Source: Deltaproteobacteria bacterium
GTDB lineage: Bacteria; Desulfobacterota; Desulfobacteria; Desulfobacterales; GCA-2748835
Length of the DNA: 55,748 nucleotides
Assembly (NCBI GenBank): GCA_002748835.1
Contig: PDTL01000027.1
Span: forward strand, 1 to 55,748
Direction: 5' to 3'
Position 1 is the stretch's first letter. Every line of letters begins with the position of its first letter. Both the position numbers and the translations under genes were made by a program. This document shows positions 7,586 to 17,322 of the stretch, in pieces. The notes beneath the pieces were generated by a model. The model was not told where the DNA came from, searched no databases, and was given only the letters and a program-made list of their open reading frames with translations.

Positions 7586-10500
7586 TTACCGCATGGATAC
7601 CAGGGTATTGAGCATCTCATCCACAATGGTGAGCAGCTTTGAGGCGGCTGTGTACGCCTGCTGATATTTGGTCAGGTTGATCATTTCCTCATCCAACGAA
7701 ACCGCCGATAACTGGTCCCGCTCGGTTGTCATCTGATAGACCATGACCGCGTTGAACTCCATGCTGCGCTGTTCACTCTGGGCCTGGACCCCCACCCTGC
7801 CAACCAGGGTGGTATAATAGGCGTCAAGACCGGATGAAATGGTGCGGGAGGCGGCATCGCCGCCTCGCTCAAATTGCCACTGCTGAATGTCGAAGGTTGC
7901 AAACTGGAGGTCGGTCAGAGCCAGCGCATTGGTATTGTCACCCTGTTCCACACGTCCGGTTTCTTCATTAATCCGGGCAGAAGCAATATATTTGTTCTGC
8001 TCGAGCACGGCATTCACGCCCATGCTCATGGCGTCTTCTCCGGTAAAAAAGGTATTGACCCCCAGGATGGCCGCCATGCCGGAATCGTCTTCACCACCGG
8101 AAAAAGCAAACGCGTAATCACTCGGGTTCCGGGCTTCGATATCAAAACTCACATGCCCCGAACCGGTGACCGGCTGATGAAAATCAATCTGAAGGTCAGC
8201 CACCCCGTTACCGGTCAGATCCACACCAAATCCCTCGTCGGATCCACCCGGCGGCAGGAGCTGTGCAAGACCGCCCGTATAATCGTTATTGAGGGTCCAG
8301 TTGCCGGCCGTATCCCTGGCAAACTGCAAATCCTCGACCGGCTGGTCAAATGCCGTATAATTCAGCACACGCACTGCGGTATTCGCAGAACAGAACCCAT
8401 CCACCCCGGTACACGCCACATCTGAAATCATATAGCCGTCATCATCCGCCTCAAACCGGATGGCGTTATTGACGTCGACCACCGCCTTGATCCCGGGGGC
8501 TTGCCGGTTAAACTGATTTTTGAACGAATCCAGGGTCCAGTGCCAGTCAGACTGTGCTTCCAGACTCGGGACCCCGTCCGCATCCGTGGTGACGACAAAC
8601 ACGTCCTTTTCAAACAGGGTGCCGCCGTTGATTTCAAGGGTCATGCCGTCGACCGCGATACGCTGGGGCAGAATGGGCGGTGTTTTTCCTTCGATGGTGA
8701 TCGATCCGGCGCTGTGCTGGCTTTCCCAGTTGATCACGATCTCATCCGGCCCGATGGTCCCCCCAGGAGACTGCACCTCGAATGTATAGGTATCCAGCAC
8801 ACTCCGGGAAATACCGGAAAGGGTCAGATCCAGCGGATCCGGTTCACCGATATCATTGGTGTTGAGGGTCATGGTATTGCCGGCCACCAGCGCGCCGCCG
8901 TCCAGGTCAAAGGTGATGCCGTCAACCGTATACGGGCCCGCATCATCCACCCGGATATAGCCGGTATCGCCTGTGGGATTGCCCGTATCGGTCATTTTTT
9001 CCCAGTAAATCACCCCGCCGGCATCATAAATCGCTGACGAGATCTGATTCAGGCCGCCGGAAGTCAGCACTGTCGGGTCTGGATTTTCAATCCCGTAACC
9101 GCTGCCGGTTAACGCATTCATAGCAGCCGCGTTCCCGGCGCCGGACCCATCGTCATCAGCGAAATTTGTCAGGTGAATGGCCTGGCCGTTGGTACTCATG
9201 ACCGACACAGCAGCACCCGTCTGCACCACCGTGTAGGCAGCCGGGTCCAGGGCACCGGTCAGGGCTGCCTGGAAGCCGGTTGCGATAGCCGCATCTGTAT
9301 CCCCCGGATTCACCGTATAACTGACCGTAACGCCGTCAATATCAAAGGAGATGGTGTCACCTGGGTCAAAGCCGGCAAATCCTCCGTCACCCCCAAGGGT
9401 TAAAATGGAATCTCCCATGGAGATATCCGTGTTCTCCGGTACATTGAACAAACCGCCCAGGGCCGGATCTGCATTGGAACGGATGGTGATTCCCGGAGCG
9501 GTATACACGGTGACCACACCGGTTTTCACACCGCTGTCAGCCCCCCCGCCGCCCGACTCGGTCAGAACGGTCCCGTCAAATCCCAGAGTATCGTCATCAA
9601 AGCGGTCTGCGGTCACCGCTGCGCTGGTTGCACCCGCTTCAGACAGTACCGCTGCACCACCGGCCGTCCCATCCACCCGGGTGCCGGCAGCTGATGAAAC
9701 GGAAAACCCGCCGTCATCTCCGCCCCCGTTGGAGTCAAGCCCGGAGATGGACAAATCCGCTTCTCCGGTACGCGTGATCACCACGCCAGTGCCGGCAGCG
9801 TTCAGGCGGTAGGTGATCCCGGCTGCTGCCAGTTCCGCATCGGAATTATGCAGGCCGTTGATCAGATGCTGAGCGGCCTGGGCCTGCCCGCCGCTGGTAT
9901 CCAGATTGAACGAGACATTGATTCCGCCAATGTCAAAAGTGGTCATGCCCGGCCCGCCGGAATCCTGCACAAAGGTATCCAGGGTGAGGGTGGCATTGTC
10001 AGCCACATCGAAATCGCCGATACCGATGTTTTCCCCGGAACCGCTCACCAGGGTGACTTGGGTGCCGTTATAGACCACCGTCAGATCCGCGTTATCGTCG
10101 ACCACGCGGTTCAGTGCGGTCTGAACATTTGCAAGGGTTGTGGCGTTATCCGGGCCGATGGTGAACGACACGGTCTCTGTCTGAGCCCCGGACTGCAGGG
10201 TAAAGGAGACCACGTCATTTTCATCCGCATGGTTCACACCCGGCATCAGATTGGCCAGATCCAGCGTCAATGCGGTATCTGCGGCATACGCATCAATACC
10301 GTCCATGGCCCGCAGCGCTTCGGCAATCGAACGGGCAGACTGCCCGGCATCTCCATTGGCATCACTGATAAGCAGCTCCCGGGTGGTGCCATCCGCATCG
10401 GTAAGGGTCAGGGTCTGAACGCCGATGGCATTACGGGTCGCTGCCGTGATTGTATCCCCGGTCTGTGCAACGCCCACGCCGGTTCCGTTGGTCACAGCAA

Positions 10501-11707
10501 TTCCCTCACCGGTCATGCCGCTTTCCACAACCGTGAACGCGTATCGGACCTGGTTTCCTGCCGGTTCTGCACCGGTCCAACCGATCATGTGCGCATCAGA
10601 CACGCCCATATCCACGGAAACCGATTCATAGGTCGGCGTGCTGCTGGCATTGTTTTCCACCCACAGGGTAAAGGCACCATCCGTATTCAGGCGGCTGCCA
10701 AAGGCCATGGTCGAAAGAAAACCGCTGTCATCTGCCCGATAGGTCCCGGTCAGGGGCGTATTGAAATACGACGCCCCGATCCCCTGGGAATACTCATAAT
10801 TGATCTCCCAGATCATTTCCCGAGCATAGGTGGAAAGATCTGCCCGGTACTGGGGAATCACCGAATCCCGCATGTCCAGCCACCCACCGATTTTCCCTCC
10901 CTGGATTTCATCGGTGATGTCAATGCGCGCTCCGAAAGAGCCTTCCCAGAGAATGCGGCCTTCGGTCAGGGTCAGATCAAAGGTGTCGATCCCATTCACT
11001 AAAATGGTCCCCTTGGCACCGGCCACCGTGAGCGCGCCATCCTCTTCTTCAAATGTCTGGATATCGATCAGCTCTGCGAGTTCCGCCACCAACCCGTTTC
11101 GTATATCCCGCTGGTCATTGGCGGTCCGGTTGGTTTCAAGGGAAACAATTTCCTGGTTCACAGCCGCAATTTCGCCGGCAATCCGGTTGACCTGCTGAAG
11201 GGTGGAATTGATTTCCTGAGAAATGTCAATCTGAAGTGCCAGCAGTTCATCATCCAGGGCATTGAAGCGCTCTGCGATCTTGATGCCGTTCTCGTAGACC
11301 ATGGCCCGCTCAGATGGACGGGTCGGGCTGTTGGACAGATTGTACCAGGCATTCCAGAACTCGGGCATAAGCCCGCTGATGCTGCTGTCCGAATTCTCGT
11401 TAAAATAGCCTTCCATGACATTCATATACATCATGAACGCCTCAGAGGCGGACAGCTGGGATCTCTGGCCGGCCAGCCGATCCTCCAGATACTGGTTGAC
11501 GGTCTGCTCCACCTGCTGGGCCTCGACACCGTTTCCGAACAGAAAACCGCCCTGAAGCACCGGCGTATAGGTGCTCATGGGAATATCCTGCCGGCTGTAG
11601 TCCGGATTGTTCACGTTGGAAATATTGTGGCCGGTCACCGAAATACCATACTGCTGGACAGCAAGGGCAATTTTGGCGATATTCAGGGTATGGGTGAGTC
11701 CGCTCAT
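7586..11707 (-). CDS. flgK: Oversized hook-filament junction protein FlgK (HAP1)
   Basis: FlgK is the first junction protein between hook and filament. The start SLxxxLNIAxxAL-like segment (MSGLTHTLNIAKIALAVQQ), the GHNISNVNNPDYSRQ motif and the C-terminal EEMINLTKYQQAYTAASKLL segment are diagnostic. The protein is 1373 residues, about twice the usual 550-700. The extra mass is a long Gly/Thr/Asp-rich beta region at roughly residues 350-1200, rich in DxDG turns, with a calcium-loop-like module encoded near 8130-8340. It follows flgN by 2 bases, so co-translation with its chaperone is likely. No signal peptide is seen, as expected for a type III export substrate. Confidence 0.95.
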   Translation of the reverse strand: MSGLTHTLNIAKIALAVQQYGISVTGHNISNVNNPDYSRQDIPMSTYTPVLQGGFLFGNGVEAQQVEQTVNQYLEDRLAGQRSQLSASEAFMMYMNVMEGYFNENSDSSISGLMPEFWNAWYNLSNSPTRPSERAMVYENGIKIAERFNALDDELLALQIDISQEINSTLQQVNRIAGEIAAVNQEIVSLETNRTANDQRDIRNGLVAELAELIDIQTFEEEDGALTVAGAKGTILVNGIDTFDLTLTEGRILWEGSFGARIDITDEIQGGKIGGWLDMRDSVIPQYRADLSTYAREMIWEINYEYSQGIGASYFNTPLTGTYRADDSGFLSTMAFGSRLNTDGAFTLWVENNASSTPTYESVSVDMGVSDAHMIGWTGAEPAGNQVRYAFTVVESGMTGEGIAVTNGTGVGVAQTGDTITAATRNAIGVQTLTLTDADGTTRELLISDANGDAGQSARSIAEALRAMDGIDAYAADTALTLDLANLMPGVNHADENDVVSFTLQSGAQTETVSFTIGPDNATTLANVQTALNRVVDDNADLTVVYNGTQVTLVSGSGENIGIGDFDVADNATLTLDTFVQDSGGPGMTTFDIGGINVSFNLDTSGGQAQAAQHLINGLHNSDAELAAAGITYRLNAAGTGVVITRTGEADLSISGLDSNGGGDDGGFSVSSAAGTRVDGTAGGAAVLSEAGATSAAVTADRFDDDTLGFDGTVLTESGGGGADSGVKTGVVTVYTAPGITIRSNADPALGGLFNVPENTDISMGDSILTLGGDGGFAGFDPGDTISFDIDGVTVSYTVNPGDTDAAIATGFQAALTGALDPAAYTVVQTGAAVSVMSTNGQAIHLTNFADDDGSGAGNAAAMNALTGSGYGIENPDPTVLTSGGLNQISSAIYDAGGVIYWEKMTDTGNPTGDTGYIRVDDAGPYTVDGITFDLDGGALVAGNTMTLNTNDIGEPDPLDLTLSGISRSVLDTYTFEVQSPGGTIGPDEIVINWESQHSAGSITIEGKTPPILPQRIAVDGMTLEINGGTLFEKDVFVVTTDADGVPSLEAQSDWHWTLDSFKNQFNRQAPGIKAVVDVNNAIRFEADDDGYMISDVACTGVDGFCSANTAVRVLNYTAFDQPVEDLQFARDTAGNWTLNNDYTGGLAQLLPPGGSDEGFGVDLTGNGVADLQIDFHQPVTGSGHVSFDIEARNPSDYAFAFSGGEDDSGMAAILGVNTFFTGEDAMSMGVNAVLEQNKYIASARINEETGRVEQGDNTNALALTDLQFATFDIQQWQFERGGDAASRTISSGLDAYYTTLVGRVGVQAQSEQRSMEFNAVMVYQMTTERDQLSAVSLDEEMINLTKYQQAYTAASKLLTIVDEMLNTLVSMR

Positions 11708-11709
11708 GA

Positions 11710-12213
11710 TTACACCTCTTGATGAAACACACGGGGCTGCACAGCGCTGTCATACTGAACCGCGCGATTCTGCCCGTACAATCCGGTGTCCTTCACCGGT
11801 GCGGTGATGATGCCGATCATGTCGTTGATGACGGTCAGGTAGGTTTCCACAAACTGCCGGTTTTGTTCAGCCTGCCCCTTGACCTGGTCTTTCAACAAAA
11901 ACAGCTGTGCCTGACGGCCGTTCAGGGGCATCAGGATCGCTTCCGGCAGCTGGTCCAGCAGCCGGTTCAGCGAGAAGTGTTCCAGGCCCATCTCATGACG
12001 GATCCCCATCTCTGTCAGTGCAGACAGGAGCTGGCCGCGAATCCCTTCAATCGCGCGGATGGCCACCTGTTTTTCCCCGGAAAACCGCCACAAATCATCC
12101 ACCTGCATCGACTTGATGGCCTGGGCTTCGGCATCAAGGATGTCCACCAGCTCCTTATATAAGTCAATTTTTTCCTGGATCAGGCTGATTACCAGCTCTC
12201 GGGTCGTTTTCAT
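11710..12213 (-). CDS. flgN: Export chaperone FlgN
   Basis: FlgN keeps FlgK and FlgL soluble and delivers them to the export apparatus. This 167-residue helical protein has the typical FlgN layout: an N-terminal helix with LIQEKIDLYKELVDILDAEA, long helices to about residue 135 and a disordered C-terminal tail where substrate contacts are expected. It lies immediately before flgK (2-base gap), the normal context. ATG 12213 is preceded by GGAGG at 8 bases. Confidence 0.88.
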   Translation of the reverse strand: MKTTRELVISLIQEKIDLYKELVDILDAEAQAIKSMQVDDLWRFSGEKQVAIRAIEGIRGQLLSALTEMGIRHEMGLEHFSLNRLLDQLPEAILMPLNGRQAQLFLLKDQVKGQAEQNRQFVETYLTVINDMIGIITAPVKDTGLYGQNRAVQYDSAVQPRVFHQEV

Positions 12214-12332
12214 GATGCGGTCCTCCGTTCTCGGCCTGGGGCCTGCTGCTGCCGTCGCTGCTTATGCTATCGTCCCGGCAGCGGCTGAACTTGATGCTGG
12301 CCGGGAGTTGATCCGTTTTTTTCACTGGCTGT

Positions 12333-12650
12333 TCACAACTTTTGCATATAGTGTGCCATTTTTTCCTTCACGGCCAGCTCCCGATACAGATCATCGGCCA
12401 AACCGACGCCACCGCCGCCCTGCACGATTTCCCATGTCATTTTTTCATCAAACAAAGACTGGTACATTTTCTGCTGAGGGGACGCATCAAACAGGCCGCC
12501 TTCCGGCAGGTTCTGCCGCATGGTCTGGAGCATCTGGTTGAGCAGGATGGCTTCGAAATCCCTGCAGGCAGTTTTCAGTTTCTGCGCCTTCAGGCGGTTT
12601 TCATCCACAGACACCCCGTCGCGCATGCCAGTCAGTCCTGATAGTGTCAT
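12333..12650 (-). CDS. flgJ: FlgJ-type rod-binding (rod-capping) protein without muramidase domain
   Basis: The protein caps the growing rod in the periplasm. The core KLKTACRDFEAILLNQMLQTMR, followed by a GLFDASPQQKMYQSLFDEKM-like segment and GVGLADDLYREL, is the Rod-binding domain of FlgJ. At about 105 residues there is no C-terminal peptidoglycan hydrolase domain, so wall digestion must be done by a separate enzyme, as in many non-enteric bacteria. The start is uncertain: ATG 12650 follows AGGCAGGAG very closely, while ATG 12686 gives 12 more residues with a weak ribosome site. It lies between flgI and flgN. Confidence 0.9.
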   Translation of the reverse strand: MTLSGLTGMRDGVSVDENRLKAQKLKTACRDFEAILLNQMLQTMRQNLPEGGLFDASPQQKMYQSLFDEKMTWEIVQGGGGVGLADDLYRELAVKEKMAHYMQKL

Positions 12651-12814
12651 TCTCCTGCCTCCGGGAAAAATTAGTTTGATTTCCATTGTTAACGAAAAGA
12701 CATCCCATCCATCGGATGAAACAGATCAGATCCATGAATGCTTTGAATCCGCAGGTCCCGGCCGGACCCAACCTGCCACCCCCTGCAAGGCAACCCGGCG
12801 ATAAGCCAATCGCC

Positions 12815-13933
12815 CTAAATCACTTCCAACTCCGCCTGCAGGGCACCAGCGGCCTTGATACTCTGAAAGATGCTGATCAGATCCCGCGGACTCACGCCAA
12901 TGGCATTCAAGGCCTTTACCAGATCCTTGATGGTCGATCCTTCGGGCAACAGCATCACCGGCATCCGTTCTTCTTCGATACTGACATCGGTTTCCGTGGT
13001 TGCCGCGGTCTCTCCGTCAGAAAGCGGCAGCGGCTGGGATATTTCCTGGGATTCCCTGACCGTGATGGTCAGATTGCCGTGGGTCACAGCCACTGTGGAG
13101 ATCCGGACGTTTTCCCCGATCACCACGGTGCCGGTCTTTTCGTTCACCACGATCCGGGCCGCCGTATCCGGTGATATGTCAAGGCGCTCAATACCCGCAA
13201 TAAACCGGGGCACCTGGCCCTGAAGCGATTCAGGCACCTGCAGTTCAATGGTGCCCGCATCCTTTGCAAAGGCGGTCCCCTCCCCCATCACGGCGTCAAT
13301 GCTGTCCGCTACCCGGGTAACCGTGGTAAAATCCGGCCGGTTCAGGGACAGGGTCAGATTTTTTTTCGCGTTCAGTTCAAACGGGATCTCGCGCTCCACG
13401 GACGCACCGCCGGAAATCCGACCCACCAGCAGGTGATTTTTCACCTTTCCGCCCCCGCCCCCCTCGCCACCGGATCCGCCGATGGAGAGCGCGCCCTGGG
13501 CCACCGCATACACAGTGTTGTCAACCCCTCTCAGCGGCGTGATCAAAAGGGTTCCGCCCCCCAGGCTTTTGGCGTCCCCCACAGAGGATGCCACCACATC
13601 CAGCCGGTCACCGATGCGGGCAAACGGCGGCAGGGTGGCGGTCACCATGACCGCTGCCACATTGGCGACATTCAGCTGATCCTGACCCACTGACACGCCC
13701 ATGCGCTCCATCAGATTTCCCAGAGACTGACGGGTAAAAGCGGCGCCGGATTTATCGCCTGTACCATCCAGGCCCACCACCAGTCCGTAGCCGACCAGCT
13801 GGTTGGATCTGATGCCCTTGATCGAAGCGATATCCTTGATCCGGACCGCTTCTGCCGTGTCACAACTAACCAGCACCATCAGTATCCCCACCAGCAGCAG
13901 CCGGTTCCCTGCGATCTCACCTCGTCCCATCAT
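12815..13933 (-). CDS. flgI: Flagellar P-ring protein FlgI
   Basis: FlgI builds the peptidoglycan-level bushing around the rod. The 372-residue product begins with a Sec signal peptide (hydrophobic LLLVGILMVLVSC, cleavage expected after AEA near residue 29). It continues with the family start VRIKDIASIKGIRSNQLVGY, then GLVVGLDGTGDK, and ends with the conserved KALNAIGVSPRDLISIFQSI. A Gly-rich loop (GGSGGEGGGGGKV) is a little longer than usual. It stands after flgH and flgA in normal assembly order. Confidence 0.97.
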   Translation of the reverse strand: MMGRGEIAGNRLLLVGILMVLVSCDTAEAVRIKDIASIKGIRSNQLVGYGLVVGLDGTGDKSGAAFTRQSLGNLMERMGVSVGQDQLNVANVAAVMVTATLPPFARIGDRLDVVASSVGDAKSLGGGTLLITPLRGVDNTVYAVAQGALSIGGSGGEGGGGGKVKNHLLVGRISGGASVEREIPFELNAKKNLTLSLNRPDFTTVTRVADSIDAVMGEGTAFAKDAGTIELQVPESLQGQVPRFIAGIERLDISPDTAARIVVNEKTGTVVIGENVRISTVAVTHGNLTITVRESQEISQPLPLSDGETAATTETDVSIEEERMPVMLLPEGSTIKDLVKALNAIGVSPRDLISIFQSIKAAGALQAELEVI

Positions 13934-13967
13934 GCCTCTCCTTTATAGCAACTGCCGCTGTCCGGCA

Positions 13968-14750
13968 TCAGAACGGCCACACCGTGTCCACAATCCGGGC
14001 CAGCCAGCCCGGCTGCTGCTTGTCTGCAATGGGTCCGTTGCCCGAATAGACAATCTTGGCATCCGCGAGATAGACCGACTGAATCCGGTTGGTGGCGGAA
14101 ATATCCTGCGGACGGAGGATGCCGCTCACCTCGATCAGCTGTTTTTCGCGATTCACCTGCAGCTCCCTTCGGCCGTAAATCGACAGATTGCCGTTGGGAA
14201 GCACTGCCACCACCCGGGCCCCCACGGAAGCCGAGATCTGACCCTGACGGTCACTGGTTCCCTTGCCCTCGAAGTTATTGGTGGTTTTGGCGGAAAGCAG
14301 CTTCCCATCCCGCTTGCTCAGGGGGGATCCGGCATTCCGGTTGATATTGGGCCGCTGGGCTTCAATGGCCCGCATGTATCCCAGCAGATTCGGCATATCC
14401 GCCCCAATACCCGACGACCGTTCCACCTTGGTATTGGCATCCAGGCTGGAGGTCGCATTTTCAACAATGTCCACGATCACCGTATCTCCGACCTTCCGGG
14501 CCATGGTATCGTCATACAGGTTGGCTGCCTGATCCGACCACAGGGAGCCTTCTTCGGGTTTTGACTGGGGAAACAGGGGCGTCATGGGCGGCAGTTCAGG
14601 CAGCCCGGGCCGCTGGGGTTCTTCGATGGCTGCGGCCTTTCCCGTCATCCCCGTCTGCTGCCGCCCGCTTCCCATACACCCGGAAAGGACGATCACTGTC
14701 AGAATGCCCATCCCCCAGACGATTGCGTTAGGTATCATATTCCGCTTCAT
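13968..14750 (-). CDS. flgH: Flagellar L-ring lipoprotein FlgH
   Basis: FlgH is the outer-membrane ring of the basal body. The 260-residue product has a lipoprotein signal peptide ending in the lipobox LSGC (Cys 25), then the conserved SLWSDQAANLYDDTMARKVG segment and VGDTVIVDIVENATSS, with the typical C-terminal beta-rich half (VSGILRPQDISATNRIQS). It shows that the host has an outer membrane. It is flanked by flgA and flgI. Confidence 0.97.
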   Translation of the reverse strand: MKRNMIPNAIVWGMGILTVIVLSGCMGSGRQQTGMTGKAAAIEEPQRPGLPELPPMTPLFPQSKPEEGSLWSDQAANLYDDTMARKVGDTVIVDIVENATSSLDANTKVERSSGIGADMPNLLGYMRAIEAQRPNINRNAGSPLSKRDGKLLSAKTTNNFEGKGTSDRQGQISASVGARVVAVLPNGNLSIYGRRELQVNREKQLIEVSGILRPQDISATNRIQSVYLADAKIVYSGNGPIADKQQPGWLARIVDTVWPF

Positions 14751-14761
14751 TTCAACGCTCC

Positions 14762-15742
14762 TTAAAAGGTGATTTCCACCCTGCCGCTGCCCGTGACCCG
14801 GCCCACCACCTGCTGCCGGGACGCGGCATTGATCACCCGGATCATGTCACCGACACGGCCGGCCTCCTTTGCAATACCGATGGTTTCAATTCTCAGATTC
14901 CCGGATCCGGCCACCAGTTTGACCCGGTTGCCGTAATCCACCACCGGCGGCCATTCGACCGCCTGAAGCCGGACCGGCCTGCCGGCCGTGATGTTTTTTC
15001 GAAGCCGCTTTCCCACCCCTTGTTCCGGGGCAGACAAAAGATCTTCGGGAAACCGCGAAACGCAAACACGCCGCGTCACCAGGTCCGATGCCCTGAGCAG
15101 GGTTCCCCGTTCCAGGTGGCGCGCCGCGCATACAGCCGTGCCGAATATATCCACCCACCCGGACAGATAGATGGGCGCCGCTTTTTTTCCATCCACAAAC
15201 GGCGTCACACAAAGGGACACCCGGCCTTTCATCTGCCGGTTGCCGGACTCGGCAACGGTGAAGGTCACTGTTCCCGGCGCCAGCCACCCGCCGCCCCGAA
15301 CACGGAATTGTGAAATTTCAATATCCGTTGCAGTGGATCGGGCACGCACGGTTTCTTTAAACAGGTTTTCAAGGGTGCGGGTCGCCACCTGCTGGCCGTC
15401 ACGAATCATGGCAATCTCAGGAGGGAAATCCCATTCCCAGGTTTTTGCCTTTATGTCGCCCCGAAGAATAACGGCCTTCACATACCGTGCCGTCAGAGTT
15501 TTCCGCTGCCCGGGCCGCGGCGCACGCGTAATCCGGATCCGGCGAAACGCTTCCGGACACACTTTTTTCTGCGCATCTGTCAGGAGATCTTCCAGCCATA
15601 CCTCTGCCGCGTTCACATGCACCACCGGCTGAATCCGGAAGGTTCGCTCCGGAACCGTCTCACTAAAGCCCCAGGCCGCATGGACGAGGATCACCAGAAG
15701 TCCTCCGAATATCCCTTTATGTGATTGTTTCAGCCAGCCCAT
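14762..15742 (-). CDS. flgA: P-ring assembly chaperone FlgA
   Basis: FlgA is the periplasmic chaperone for FlgI polymerisation. The 326-residue protein has an N-terminal signal peptide (hydrophobic FGGLLVILVHAAWGF). It has an N-terminal domain to about residue 195, then the SAF-type domain (VCAARHLERGTLLRASDLV) and a C-terminal domain ending in GDMIRVINAASRQQVVGRV, a signature of FlgA. It is somewhat longer than enteric FlgA (219) but similar to other long FlgA proteins. GAGGAG precedes the start. Confidence 0.93.
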   Translation of the reverse strand: MGWLKQSHKGIFGGLLVILVHAAWGFSETVPERTFRIQPVVHVNAAEVWLEDLLTDAQKKVCPEAFRRIRITRAPRPGQRKTLTARYVKAVILRGDIKAKTWEWDFPPEIAMIRDGQQVATRTLENLFKETVRARSTATDIEISQFRVRGGGWLAPGTVTFTVAESGNRQMKGRVSLCVTPFVDGKKAAPIYLSGWVDIFGTAVCAARHLERGTLLRASDLVTRRVCVSRFPEDLLSAPEQGVGKRLRKNITAGRPVRLQAVEWPPVVDYGNRVKLVAGSGNLRIETIGIAKEAGRVGDMIRVINAASRQQVVGRVTGSGRVEITF

Positions 15743-15763
15743 GGCGTCTCCTCGACAAAACAG

Positions 15764-16546
15764 TTACCGTTTCAGGCCGTTGGCGATCCCCAGCATGGTG
15801 TCACCCGTCTGAATTGACTTGGAGTTGGCTTCATAGGCGCGCTGGCCCACGATCATGGCAACCATCTCCTCGACCACGCTCACGTTGGACATCTCCAGCG
15901 TCTGATTGGCCAGGGTGCCCAGGCCATTTTCACCGGGCGTTCCGATCACGGCTGCACCCGATCCTTCGGTGGGGCGCAGCAGGTTGTCGCCCACGGCATA
16001 CAGCCCGGCCGGGTTCACAAAGTTGGCAATGGTGATCTGGGCGGTGGATAAAATGGTATCCCCGTCGCCATAGGCGGTCAGGGTGCCGTCGCTCTGCACG
16101 CTGACCAGGGTGGTGTCGTTTGGCACGGAGATTTCCGGCTGCAGCCGGTCTCCGGAAGCGGTGGTGATAAAACCTTCGCTGTCCAGAGTAAAATTTCCGG
16201 AACGGGTATACAATTCTTCAGCCCCGTGCAGCACCCGGAAAAACCCCCGGCCCTGAATGGCCATATCCAGGTCATTTCCGGTCTGTGAAAAATCCCCCTG
16301 GGAAAACAGCTTCTGAACGCTGGAGGGCCGCACCCCCATCCCCACCTGGATACCGGTGGGCACCTGTCCGCCGCTGGGACTGGTGGCCCCGGCAATCTGA
16401 AAGGTCTGGTACATGAGATCCTGAAAATTGGCCCGGCTCTTCTTGAAGCCGGACGTATTGGTGTTCGCCAGGTTGTTGGCCACCACGTCAATGGTCATCT
16501 GCTGGGCGTTCATGCCCGTTGCTGCTGTCCACAATCCGCGAATCAT
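15764..16546 (-). CDS. flgG: Distal rod protein FlgG
   Basis: FlgG forms the distal rod that crosses the peptidoglycan and outer membrane. Length (260 residues) is exactly that of the family. The start MIRGLWTAATGMNAQQ and NNLANTNTSGFKKSRANFQDL, and the end QTLEMSNVSVVEEMVAMIV with IGQRAYEANSKSIQ-type residues, are diagnostic. It lies directly after flgF and before flgA, as in most flg operons. Confidence 0.98.
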   Translation of the reverse strand: MIRGLWTAATGMNAQQMTIDVVANNLANTNTSGFKKSRANFQDLMYQTFQIAGATSPSGGQVPTGIQVGMGVRPSSVQKLFSQGDFSQTGNDLDMAIQGRGFFRVLHGAEELYTRSGNFTLDSEGFITTASGDRLQPEISVPNDTTLVSVQSDGTLTAYGDGDTILSTAQITIANFVNPAGLYAVGDNLLRPTEGSGAAVIGTPGENGLGTLANQTLEMSNVSVVEEMVAMIVGQRAYEANSKSIQTGDTMLGIANGLKR

Positions 16547-16591
16547 GGCACGCTCCTCTCCGGACCGCTACGGGTCCCGTTCTGCTGAGAC

Positions 16592-17272
16592 CTAAAGGGT
16601 CCGTCCCACATCATTGATGACTTTTGAATCGATTTCGTCAAAGGACTGAATCATCTTCTGGATGGTTTCATACATCCGGTGCACTTCGATCATCCGGGTC
16701 ATTTCCCCGACCACGCTAAAATTGGGGCGTTCCAGGGTTCCCTGCCGGATGGTTGCCGCCCCTGCCGGGGTCATCTCCGCCGGATCTCCTTCATAGATAA
16801 AATAGGCATCCCCGGCCGTTTTCATGCGCTGGGGTTCCGGCACATCAACCAGCGACAAGGTGCCCACCGCCTGACCGTCAACAGCCACCCGCCCGTCTGC
16901 AGCGATGGTCACCATATCCCCGTTAATCAGAATAGGCCCCGCATCCCCCAGTACCGGATCCCCGGTCTGGGTCACCAGCTGTCCGGCAGTATCCAGCCTG
17001 AAATTTCCGTTCCGGGTCAACCGCACGCCCTGGTCCGTCTGCACGCGAAAAAAACCCGGGCCTTCAATGGCAAGATCCAGGGGGTTTTCTGTTTTGCACA
17101 CATCCCCCTGCCGCTGGTCCTGGGTCAGGGTTGCCTTGAACACAGCGTCAAAAGATAAAATCTGTTTCTTGTATCCGGTGGTGTCGGCATTGGCCAGGTG
17201 GTGACTGATCAACTCATACTGGCGTTCCTGTCTTAAACCGGCCTGCACCGGCCGTGTCATCTGAAGCAGCAT
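16592..17272 (-). CDS. flgF: Proximal rod protein FlgF
   Basis: FlgF is a rod subunit between the FlgB/C and FlgG segments. The product (226 residues) is shorter than FlgG and has the rod-family N-terminus (HHLANADTTGYKKQILSFDA), the GPGFFRVQT beta motif and a C-terminal helix with MTRMIEVHRMYETIQKMI. First gene of its operon: a sigma-54 promoter lies 35-50 bases upstream and AAAAGGAGG precedes ATG 17272. Assignment to FlgF rather than FlgG rests on length, position and the separate better FlgG next to it. Confidence 0.93.
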   Translation of the reverse strand: MLLQMTRPVQAGLRQERQYELISHHLANADTTGYKKQILSFDAVFKATLTQDQRQGDVCKTENPLDLAIEGPGFFRVQTDQGVRLTRNGNFRLDTAGQLVTQTGDPVLGDAGPILINGDMVTIAADGRVAVDGQAVGTLSLVDVPEPQRMKTAGDAYFIYEGDPAEMTPAGAATIRQGTLERPNFSVVGEMTRMIEVHRMYETIQKMIQSFDEIDSKVINDVGRTL

Positions 17273-17307
17273 TGAAATGCCTCCTTTTCGCTCATCTTAA
17301 AATTCAA

Positions 17308-17322
17308 GCAAAGAATATGCCA
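17308..17322 (-). promoter_or_regulatory. Sigma-54 promoter of the flgF-G-A-H-I-J-N-K-L operon
   Basis: On the minus strand the sequence reads TGGCAT-N5-TTGC followed by T, against the sigma-54 consensus TGGCAC-N5-TTGCW: one mismatch, exact spacing between the invariant GG and GC. The predicted start of transcription near 17296 gives a leader of about 24 bases holding only the ribosome binding site for flgF. Confidence 0.85.

Noticed and set aside
9848..11002. Long plus-strand open frames opposite flgK (and similar ones opposite trpB, flhA, flhB and fliD)
   Set aside because: All are antisense shadows of strongly identified genes with His/Gly/Arg-rich composition typical of such shadows.
16592..17272. 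Reading the flgF gene as a second flgG
   Set aside because: It is shorter than FlgG, occupies the flgF position and a standard 260-residue FlgG follows.
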